Part shown: positions 1-7,467 of the stretch, in pieces
Numbering within the stretch: the first letter of the stretch is position 1
How the letters are laid out: each line of letters opens with the position of its first letter
Assembly (NCBI GenBank): GCA_902362715.1
Contig: CABIXN010000001.1
Coordinates: forward strand, 536,737 to 600,736
DNA: 64,000 nucleotides
Source of the DNA: Lachnospiraceae bacterium
GTDB taxonomy: Bacteria > Bacillota > Clostridia > Lachnospirales > Lachnospiraceae
Reading direction: 5' to 3'
Position numbers and translations under genes: made by a program
The notes under the pieces: generated by a model
Seen by the model: only the letters and a program-made list of their open reading frames with translations
Database searches by the model: none
Told to the model about the DNA's origin: nothing

Positions 1-2562
1 TCCAGTATACTGTTCGGCGAAATCGGAGGGATTGATCTTACAAAAGAAGAACCGGTACCAGCAGGAGAAATTGATGTGGGGATCGGGAAAACCTCGGCTG
101 AAGCGTTGTCTGCAGTCATAAGCCAGCGTTTTTACGGCTCTGATTCCTCAATGGAGCGTTTCCTGACCTCGATTCAATATGATACTGCAGATGAATCAGC
201 ACAGCCAGATGGTAATTTTAAGATTGATGATGATATCCATTACCGAGGATTTTCACGTATGGATGCTATGGAGGATATCTCTTCTCTAAAATTGCCGAAA
301 GATTTCAAGACAGACAGCGAAATAAAACTAAAAAAACAGTATTTGGAGCTGGACGCTTTAGAACGAGGGCTCGGAAAGCTCCGCCGGACCTTAGAATATA
401 AAAAGAAGTCGCTATATTATCTGTGGGAGATATATGAAGGTGCAGCCCTAAAAAAACAAGGAGAAATTATGGAGCACATAGCTCCTCTTGTAAAGGATAT
501 ATCCATGCTGAGAGAAAAAATCTTAAGAGCATTAAAGGATAGAGAAAGCAAAAGAAATGTGTTGAAAAAATTTCTTGCTGACCAAAATGGCGAATTAGAA
601 ATTGTGTCGTCAGAACCATTTTATCTGCCAAAAGATCCTGCGCTTATGCTGTGTGGAAAAGGGATGGAGAGAACGTATGCCTTTGGAGAGGAGGGAAGAT
701 TTGAGAAAGACCATACACTTTTTTGTCTAACCCTGCCTTTGACCTCAGACATTCCTGCAGAAACGATTCTTGGATATTTTAGGAATGTCAGCGGAATAGA
801 AGATGTATGGAAAAATTACAGGGAGTATCTGGTTACAGCAGTATTGCTGGACGAAAAAAATATAAGACTGCATCTGAATCTGAATCCAGTTATAAAGGAA
901 AAATACTCCCCAGTGATGTATAACGGAGTTCCTATGGAAGAGGTTACACTGCTGATGCAGTGGGAGACTGCCTTCTATCCGAATTACCAAGGAGCAGAAC
1001 CGAAAGAGAGCAGTCTTTTGTATGGCAATACGGATTATGTGTATTGTGGTACAGAGTCAGAGCAGGAAATCAGATGCAGTGGAGTTACGGTTCTGACTCC
1101 ACATGGAGTCTATAATCTTCAGGATAAGCTGGAAAAATATCTGGAATATCACTCTGATTCACCAGATGCGGCGCAGAGTGCCAAGAAAGTCAAAGATCTT
1201 GCTGCCGTTTCTCAAAGTTTAGGGGGATTTCATATCAGTCTAAGTGGATTAGAACATGTATTTCAGTATCCCATTGACATAGATCCCCTGGATCATACTT
1301 CAAAAGCTATAGCAGAATGCCTAGAACCAACGGTTCAGAGTTTTTCGGAGCCGGCTGTAGAAAGATTGGCAGTCTGCAATGATACACAGATTTTTCCGCT
1401 TCGGGAAGGATTTTTTGGTATTACTAAATTGGCTTTGGTATCTTCTTTTGGAAAGCAAAGGAAAATTCTTGACGATGAGCTTGCATTCAAGGGAAAAAGA
1501 TATATATCGGAGAATTTACTGCCAAAGAATAAAGAACTGTGTTTTCTGCCGCTTGCCTTGACTTCGGCGGCAAGACTTTCAGCAGATTTTGTTACGGCAG
1601 CAGATGATGGTGTAAGGTCTTCTGTGCTGCCTGGGGAGACACCGATAATAGGCATTTTTCTGCCGGATATGCTGAATCGGAATATAAATGTTTTTTCTAA
1701 TTCTGGAGTAAGCCTTGGAATAGTTAAGACGGTTTATCGGTATCTGGGAGGACAGAAGACGGCCGTCGGGAGGTTCGTGCCATCTCCGGGTGCGCCAGAC
1801 GAGATGGAGCCGCGGATCAAAAGTTTTATTTTGGCATTGACAAAAGATAACACTGCATTTGCAGAAGTGATGGATATGATTGAACAAAAGCTGAATCAGA
1901 CACTTCCTTTGTCAGAAAATCATTTTATATTCGGGCGGGCTCTTGTATTGGCAGAGATTTCCATGGAGCTTGAATTTTTTGGAGCGCCGGAATGGTCAAA
2001 AAAAGATGATGACATCGGAACATTTAATGATGAGGGACTTGCCGGGCAGGAATTTGTGGTTCAGTTTGGGGATAAGAACAGAGAGACGGATGGTGTGTGC
2101 TGTGGATTTTATGATGGATTTTCCAGTGGATTTCCAATGTTTGGGGGCAAACACAAGTCTGCCCAGTATTTAAACAGCGAACCATTTACAATTAGTTCTG
2201 CGGATGGGGTTAAAAATGTTACGCTCCTTTTCGATCCGGCATTGAAGATAACCGTCAACACGGGATTTCTGCCTGCAAAACAAATAGAACTGTTTGGAGA
2301 GCATGGGGATTTTTCAAAATATCAGTTATTGTCATCGGAACTCCATACAATGATTTCAGAAAAGAATCGAGCCGTACTGCCGCCATTTGCCGGAAAGGCA
2401 GATTTTGTACGATTTTATCCGAGGTTGGAAAATGGTCAGGTAACGTATGAATGTTTTAATATCCAAGATTCCTCTATATCCATAGGAGAGATAGGAGAAA
2501 CATTGATTACAGATGGCATGTTGATAGAACGGGGTGATATGGATGGAAGGAATAAGCATTAA
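1..2562 (+). CDS. Large uncharacterised protein, 5' end outside the window (first gene of Hint-protein locus)
   Basis: The reading frame is open from base 1, so the gene begins upstream; the GTG at 76 is only the first possible start inside the window. About 853 residues are visible. No signal peptide or membrane segment is seen. A helical, Lys/Glu-rich stretch (roughly visible residues 115-225) looks like a coiled coil. Blocks that look conserved follow in order: a DPALML-G block, TPHGVYNLQDKLEKYL, SQSLGGF, a P-x-REGFFG block, a GRALVL block, and near the end LLFDP then GFLPAKQI. From memory this block order occurs in very long uncharacterised bacterial proteins, but I cannot name the family or a function. 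The stop overlaps the start of the next gene, so the two are probably translated together. Confidence 0.8.
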   Translation, partial: SSILFGEIGGIDLTKEEPVPAGEIDVGIGKTSAEALSAVISQRFYGSDSSMERFLTSIQYDTADESAQPDGNFKIDDDIHYRGFSRMDAMEDISSLKLPKDFKTDSEIKLKKQYLELDALERGLGKLRRTLEYKKKSLYYLWEIYEGAALKKQGEIMEHIAPLVKDISMLREKILRALKDRESKRNVLKKFLADQNGELEIVSSEPFYLPKDPALMLCGKGMERTYAFGEEGRFEKDHTLFCLTLPLTSDIPAETILGYFRNVSGIEDVWKNYREYLVTAVLLDEKNIRLHLNLNPVIKEKYSPVMYNGVPMEEVTLLMQWETAFYPNYQGAEPKESSLLYGNTDYVYCGTESEQEIRCSGVTVLTPHGVYNLQDKLEKYLEYHSDSPDAAQSAKKVKDLAAVSQSLGGFHISLSGLEHVFQYPIDIDPLDHTSKAIAECLEPTVQSFSEPAVERLAVCNDTQIFPLREGFFGITKLALVSSFGKQRKILDDELAFKGKRYISENLLPKNKELCFLPLALTSAARLSADFVTAADDGVRSSVLPGETPIIGIFLPDMLNRNINVFSNSGVSLGIVKTVYRYLGGQKTAVGRFVPSPGAPDEMEPRIKSFILALTKDNTAFAEVMDMIEQKLNQTLPLSENHFIFGRALVLAEISMELEFFGAPEWSKKDDDIGTFNDEGLAGQEFVVQFGDKNRETDGVCCGFYDGFSSGFPMFGGKHKSAQYLNSEPFTISSADGVKNVTLLFDPALKITVNTGFLPAKQIELFGEHGDFSKYQLLSSELHTMISEKNRAVLPPFAGKADFVRFYPRLENGQVTYECFNIQDSSISIGEIGETLITDGMLIERGDMDGRNKH

Positions 2563-4111
2563 GATACCTGAGAAAGTATTTTTTTCCAATGCTCCCGGAA
2601 AGTATATTGTAAAAAATGATTTTTATATTACGATTTATAAAAGCTTGTGTGGAGAAGAGCATGGAGAGAGGGGCAAAAAAAGAGGAGGGGAGATGTATCC
2701 TGCCATTTATATAAAAGGTTTTGAACAGCTTTTTAAAGATAATGGTACACAGGAGATTCAGCTGGAAGCCTTTTTTAAAATGTTCCATTCTAATGGAAAT
2801 ATGGACTGGAGTATTTCTTATGGAAGGTTTAGAGATACGGAAGAAAGATGTGCGGTAATCACTACGGCTGCCGATTTTCTTGCTCCCGATTTCACTGTGG
2901 GGTTTCATCTGTCTGATAAGTGTATCTTTACAGAAATACCAGATACGGAGAAACCCCTTACCCTTCAAATATACGTGGATGATTTTGATTATTTTTTTCC
3001 TGATCTTTCTGACAGGATGCAGTATCAGATAAGTTTGGAAAGAGGATTTGCTGTGTATATTGAAAGGTTCGGTGCATATACGGAAGCGGATTTGTTTCAT
3101 CCTGTAAATGCAGTACACAAGGGAGATTCAGCTTATATATCATGGGAAATACAAGAGAATGAAAAAGCATCAGCGTTTTTGTATGATGAACATGGGGCCC
3201 TGGCTGCCAATCTCCCGCCGTATTTTACCAAAATAGATAAAGACAGAAAATTTACCTTAACTGCGTACAATGATTTTTGTTCCGTTACAGAAGAATTATA
3301 TGTGTACCGTACACTTTGGAAACAGAGAATAGGAGCAAAAGGATTCCCACAGACAGATGAATTTGGGCGCTGTAAATTTTACAAAAGCTATGAAGGTGAT
3401 TATTTTCTTTACGTTCATCCTGTTTTATATACCAGTCAGGATTTGGAAACATGGAATATCTATTCCCCAAATATGTGCTCGCCTTCAAAATTTAATTTCT
3501 ATTCATCTTCTTTCTCTGAGCAGAAGTTCTGTGTTTGTTATGTGAGCACTGACCGTGTGACTTACTGTGAAATGGACTTTGAAGAGAAAGTATGGAAAAA
3601 GTATGAGGAATTTACAGAAGGGATTATTTCTGCCCATGTGCTGCTTTCCGAAGGTGAGCCGCCTGTGAGCGTTCTTGCCTCCCGCGAGGACATCGGCTTT
3701 TTTGAGGTGATTGGAGGCAAATGGATGAACGGCAGGTATTTAAAGAAGCCAAAAGGGGCGAAAATCAAGGCATTGGATGTTTTATCATATGGAGCACGGG
3801 GATGTGCGGCGGTTCTGTATGATACTGGAAGAGTGTTCTTTTATGATTTAGAGGATGATTATAAAAACAATATATTTGAATGTCCAAACGTCAAGGACGA
3901 TAATATCTATCTGATTAAAACAAATGCCATTTATATTCTTTTGAGCGGGTATATGTTTGAGATAAGCGATAGGGAGAAATTCACAGATACACATTTTTTT
4001 CCTGAATTTAAAGCAGGAACATATCCTATAGCAGGTCCTGAGGACGATCAGATGATAGTAGCTGCATTTCAGACAGAAGAGGGTGTCTCTGTCTGGGAAT
4101 ATCAATTTTAA
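2543..4111 (+). CDS. Uncharacterised protein, second gene of the Hint-protein locus
   Basis: About 522 residues, not recognised. The start is uncertain: ATG at 2543 (MEGISIKIPEK) and an in-frame GTG at 2534 both lie inside the end of the preceding gene, which points to coupled translation. The protein has no signal peptide and no membrane helix. The second half is rich in short beta-strand-like segments with aromatic residues (for example a repeated pattern of YDTGRVFFYD, YLIKTNAIYILLSGY), which could form a beta-propeller or beta-sandwich; this is inference from composition only. It lies between the large protein and the glycine-rich Hint protein with a 14-base gap to the latter, so a shared operon and function are likely. 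Confidence 0.75.
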   Translation: MEGISIKIPEKVFFSNAPGKYIVKNDFYITIYKSLCGEEHGERGKKRGGEMYPAIYIKGFEQLFKDNGTQEIQLEAFFKMFHSNGNMDWSISYGRFRDTEERCAVITTAADFLAPDFTVGFHLSDKCIFTEIPDTEKPLTLQIYVDDFDYFFPDLSDRMQYQISLERGFAVYIERFGAYTEADLFHPVNAVHKGDSAYISWEIQENEKASAFLYDEHGALAANLPPYFTKIDKDRKFTLTAYNDFCSVTEELYVYRTLWKQRIGAKGFPQTDEFGRCKFYKSYEGDYFLYVHPVLYTSQDLETWNIYSPNMCSPSKFNFYSSSFSEQKFCVCYVSTDRVTYCEMDFEEKVWKKYEEFTEGIISAHVLLSEGEPPVSVLASREDIGFFEVIGGKWMNGRYLKKPKGAKIKALDVLSYGARGCAAVLYDTGRVFFYDLEDDYKNNIFECPNVKDDNIYLIKTNAIYILLSGYMFEISDREKFTDTHFFPEFKAGTYPIAGPEDDQMIVAAFQTEEGVSVWEYQF

Positions 4112-4125
4112 AGGAGGGTTCCAAT

Positions 4126-6624
4126 ATGGAGAAAAAAGTAATTACTGATATGTACGAGGTCGAAAAAAATCTGGAATGTGTTGAGTTAAGAGAAAATGGA
4201 TGCATTGTTGTTCCGAATACACTAGAAGAACTCCGGATTGGCTGCTTGATCAACAAAAAAGAGTATCCGGGACATTGTGATTTTGATATTTTAGTTACCG
4301 GGGCAGATGGCAGAGATGGAGCCTATGGTTCAGGAGAGGACGGAACCATAGGCGAAGCCGGAGGAAATGTCAAAATAATGGTATCTGATCTGGTGGGAGA
4401 TATTCATATCAAAGCTTCCGGCGGCAATGGCGGCAGAGGCGGAAAAGGAATAGAAGGAGCAGACGGAGGCAGAGGCGGCAATGGCGGTGATGGCGGTGAC
4501 GGAGCCAAAGTGGATTTTACCTATGAAAGAAAAGATCCGGAATCAACAAGCTATGCATATGTTTATTCATTTCGAGGCGGGAGCGGAGGAAAAGGAGGCA
4601 GCGGCGGAACAAGCACAGGCGGATATGGAATCGGCGGAGAGTGTGGACAAAAAGGGACTGCCGGCGGGAAGTTTGGAGACGGAGGCAACGGCGGTTTACA
4701 AGGAAAAGATGCTGTAGTCACGATTCATCATCCGGATGGGGGATGTACGATAAATGATGAGGAGGTTTACGAAGAATCCCAGGATAACCTAAGAACAGGC
4801 GCTCATACATTGAATTTTGCAGATGATCGGGATTTCAGAATATTCATTCAAAAGCATGGCGGTGAAAAGAAGCTGAAAAAATTTCCGCATATATGGGATG
4901 CAGCTCTGAAAACAAGAAAAAAGGCTCAGAGTATAAATGCAAATGAGTGTGATGCCCAAGAGGTAAGGATATATGGAAACATTACACAGGTTGAGCGGGT
5001 TGGAGTCAGCGGCGTATCTGACTGTAAAACAAATGAATTGGTAAAAGAAGACGGAAATACGGTATATAATTTTTACCAGATGTATGCAGATGTCAGTTTG
5101 TCCTATGCCAACTCGTCTACCAATATTATCCATTATCCAGATGGCCATAATCTTCCGGTACCGGCTGCATATCAGGTTTCAGTTCGAATAAAAGATGAAG
5201 ATACAAAGGAAGTGATCTATAATAATTCCATATATGGTGAAGGGGACGTTATGCGAACGCTGAACAAGATCAAAACCGATATATTTCCGGCAGAAAAACT
5301 CAACGGAAGAAGATTTAAATTGTCTGCGGATGTAACATACGAAAATCACGACGGTTCCATAACTTATGCGGAATTAGCCGGAAATGTGGTCAGCTTCGAC
5401 AATACAGAGCAGGAATCTTATATTGATAAAATAGAGATTACAAACCCTCATTGGCAGCATAGTAAAAAAGCAGGGGATATTATATTTCTGTATGGCAGGA
5501 CGCTTAGTTCGTCCCAGGCATATTCCGCTGCGGATTATTATGACGAGGATGGCTATTATTTTAAGAATCAATTTGATAAAGGATTATTGCGTACAATTAT
5601 TCCAATTACAGGAAAAATTGCCTTTCATAATACAGAAAAGAAAGTTTTGAACGCAGCAATTGATTCTTATCAAGACGGCGAGGGCAAGTATAGTCCTTTT
5701 TATCTTGACTACAATATTTCAAGGGGCAGAAGTTGTGTGGCATCGTTTCATAATAATACAAGACTTGAAGACTTAGGCGGAATCTTAAATGAGCAGGGAG
5801 ATATTGAATTTGATTCTGCTGCAAACAGTGCAAGTTTTGATATGAAATATCCCAATGACTCTAGTATCAGCCCTTATGACTGGGATTGCAATATTTCAGG
5901 CGGCTTTCTGGATGACAGTTCCCACAAATGCTATTTGAATGGAGGATTCGTTCTGAATGTTGAGCATGAACCGCGGGTAGGAAGAAAAAATGATAGATAT
6001 TATATTTCTGTCATCAGCGCCGATGAGGTACCAAAGGGAAGTGAATATTATGTCAGTACAGAAGGAAAGCTGAACGTGTATATTCCGCCAATTGTCATTT
6101 ACTGGGGATGCTATGCAAAAGAAACGCTTATTCGGACAGGAGAAAGAATTTTAAAACGAGCTGATGAAATTAGGATCGGAGATAAGCTCTGGGTATTTGG
6201 AGATAAAAATCTTGTAGTGAAAGATGTATTAAAAGGGATGGATCCAACGATATTTAAAATTATTACAGCCGATGGAAATAATATAAGGGTTTCCGGAGGA
6301 CATGCAATGAAGGTATTTGATGGAAAAAATTGGAATGGCGAAAGGGCGAGTGCAAGAACATTAAAACCAGGGGATATACTTATGACTCCTTATGGAACTA
6401 CAGAAATAACAGAAGTTCATGAAGAACCGTACAAAGATTATGTTTATAACTTTATTTTTGATGATGAAAATTGTGCGCATTATTTAGAAGCAAACGGTTA
6501 CTGGTCCGGCGATTTTTTTGCGCAGAATGAGGTGCCGAAAGTAAAACCGGATCCAATTAGGGAGGAGGTAAATGCTTTGATTGAGGAAATAAAACAGCTG
6601 ACAAAAGAACAAATAAAAAAATAA
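4126..6624 (+). CDS. Glycine-rich (collagen-like) protein with C-terminal Hint autoprocessing domain
   Basis: 832 residues with an AAAGGAGG ribosome binding site just upstream. Residues 1-57 form a short beta-rich head; residues 58-193 are dominated by GG-x repeats (GGNGGRGGKG, GGNGGDGGDG, GGSGGKGGSGG) broken by a non-glycine loop at about 130-150. Residues 200-660 are beta-rich and unrecognised. From Cys662 a Hint domain begins: CYAKETLIRTGE, then IRIGDKLW, a GGHAMKVFDGKNW block equivalent to the intein B-block histidine motif, a LKPGDILMTPYG block, and a terminal HYLEANGYWSGDF block near residue 803. Only about 20 charged residues follow. Known Hint domains cleave or splice their own chain at the N-terminal Cys, so the Cys662 bond is the predicted cleavage point. 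Hint identity is firm; the role of the rest is unknown. Confidence 0.85.
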   Translation: MEKKVITDMYEVEKNLECVELRENGCIVVPNTLEELRIGCLINKKEYPGHCDFDILVTGADGRDGAYGSGEDGTIGEAGGNVKIMVSDLVGDIHIKASGGNGGRGGKGIEGADGGRGGNGGDGGDGAKVDFTYERKDPESTSYAYVYSFRGGSGGKGGSGGTSTGGYGIGGECGQKGTAGGKFGDGGNGGLQGKDAVVTIHHPDGGCTINDEEVYEESQDNLRTGAHTLNFADDRDFRIFIQKHGGEKKLKKFPHIWDAALKTRKKAQSINANECDAQEVRIYGNITQVERVGVSGVSDCKTNELVKEDGNTVYNFYQMYADVSLSYANSSTNIIHYPDGHNLPVPAAYQVSVRIKDEDTKEVIYNNSIYGEGDVMRTLNKIKTDIFPAEKLNGRRFKLSADVTYENHDGSITYAELAGNVVSFDNTEQESYIDKIEITNPHWQHSKKAGDIIFLYGRTLSSSQAYSAADYYDEDGYYFKNQFDKGLLRTIIPITGKIAFHNTEKKVLNAAIDSYQDGEGKYSPFYLDYNISRGRSCVASFHNNTRLEDLGGILNEQGDIEFDSAANSASFDMKYPNDSSISPYDWDCNISGGFLDDSSHKCYLNGGFVLNVEHEPRVGRKNDRYYISVISADEVPKGSEYYVSTEGKLNVYIPPIVIYWGCYAKETLIRTGERILKRADEIRIGDKLWVFGDKNLVVKDVLKGMDPTIFKIITADGNNIRVSGGHAMKVFDGKNWNGERASARTLKPGDILMTPYGTTEITEVHEEPYKDYVYNFIFDDENCAHYLEANGYWSGDFFAQNEVPKVKPDPIREEVNALIEEIKQLTKEQIKK

Positions 6625-6673
6625 ATAACTTCTGTCAGTGAATATGGTCTGCTGCCGGTTTTTAGGGAGTTTG

Positions 6674-6702
6674 TTGTGAAACAGGAATTTTTTTGTTATA
6701 CT
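6674..6702 (+). promoter_or_regulatory. Candidate sigma-A promoter upstream of carD
   Basis: TTGTGA (6674-6679) and TATACT (6697-6702) are separated by 17 bases. The element lies in the 229-base gap between the Hint protein gene and the carD-like gene; the rest of that gap is AT-rich, with an imperfect TTTTTCG inverted repeat near 6758-6787 and no convincing terminator for the upstream locus. Confidence 0.45.
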
Positions 6703-6853
6703 CAAAACATACGGCATCCTTTTGATTGAAATTTCTGAAACCAATAGAAAAATCATAAATTTCGGAAAAATATTACAATTTTTCGAAAAAATGGTTAAAA
6801 TAATAATATAGTCTGAAAATAGTTTTCGGATTCAATCAGAAAGGAAGTGAAGT

Positions 6854-7351
6854 ATGTTTCAGCTAGGAGACTACATTGTTTATGGAAACATTGGCGTATG
6901 TATGGTAGAAGAAGTAGGAAGGGTAGATCTTCCGGGGGTTTTAAGGGACAGACTGTATTATACCCTGCAGCCCTGTTATGATCAGAGAGGAAAGATTTTT
7001 ACGCCTGTGGATAATCAGAAAGTAATTATGCGGCCGGTATTGAGCCGGAAGGAGGCGTGGCAGCTTATTGATGAAATGGAAAAAACCAGTTTGCTGGGAA
7101 TCCAAAATGAGAAAAAACGAGAGGAAGATTACAGAGCTTCTTTTCAGAAATGTGACTGCAGAGAACTTGTAAAGCTGATAAAGACCATCTATTTAAGAGA
7201 ACAGAAGCGGAAATCTGAGGGCAAAAAAATTACTTCACAGGATGAGCGATACTTTCATATGGCACAGATGAATCTGTATGGAGAGCTGTCTGTTTCCCTT
7301 GGCATTGACAGGGAGGAAGTAAAAGAGCTGATTATGGAAAAGGTGCATTGA
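6854..7351 (+). CDS. CarD-family RNA polymerase-binding transcriptional regulator
   Basis: 165 residues. The N-terminal third (FQLGDYIVYGNIGVCMVEEV, followed by a YYTLQPC segment) is the Tudor-like RNA polymerase interaction domain shared by CarD, CdnL and the Mfd repair factor; the C-terminal two thirds are helical, as in CarD proteins. Members bind the RNA polymerase beta subunit and modulate open-complex formation at promoters. The start has a good AAAGGAAGTGAAGT leader. The gene is transcribed alone, with its own promoter and an intrinsic terminator downstream. It is unlikely to be functionally tied to the Hint locus upstream. Confidence 0.88.
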   Translation: MFQLGDYIVYGNIGVCMVEEVGRVDLPGVLRDRLYYTLQPCYDQRGKIFTPVDNQKVIMRPVLSRKEAWQLIDEMEKTSLLGIQNEKKREEDYRASFQKCDCRELVKLIKTIYLREQKRKSEGKKITSQDERYFHMAQMNLYGELSVSLGIDREEVKELIMEKVH

Positions 7352-7369
7352 AACAAAAACAGAGAAATC

Positions 7370-7413
7370 AAAAAGCAGAGTGCGGCAGAAGTTATTGTAA
7401 CGCTCTGCTTTTT
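7370..7413 (+). terminator. Intrinsic terminator after the carD-like gene
   Basis: Eleven-base perfect arms AAAAAGCAGAG (7370-7380) and CTCTGCTTTTT (7403-7413) enclose a 22-base loop; the right arm supplies the T-run. Confidence 0.75.
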
Positions 7414-7467
7414 GACAGGTAATAAAAGTAAATGATACATATGGAAATTTTAGAAGGGAAAGGAATT

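Noticed and set aside
2507..3118. 203-codon frame on the minus strand
   Set aside because: It overlaps the better supported plus-strand gene and lacks a start region and any motif.
4481..4717. An open frame within the glycine-rich region in another phase
   Set aside because: It arises from the GG-x codon repeats and has no ribosome binding site.
6109..6624. Hint domain as a true splicing intein
   Set aside because: No host protein continues after the domain and the final HN-C/S/T junction is missing.
1..6624. Prophage or phage-tail module
   Set aside because: No capsid, terminase, integrase, holin or tail-measure gene is visible; the window begins inside the locus, so upstream tail-like genes remain possible.
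6625..6853. Riboswitch in the carD leader
   Set aside because: Only an imperfect AT-rich repeat is present and no known aptamer pattern is seen.
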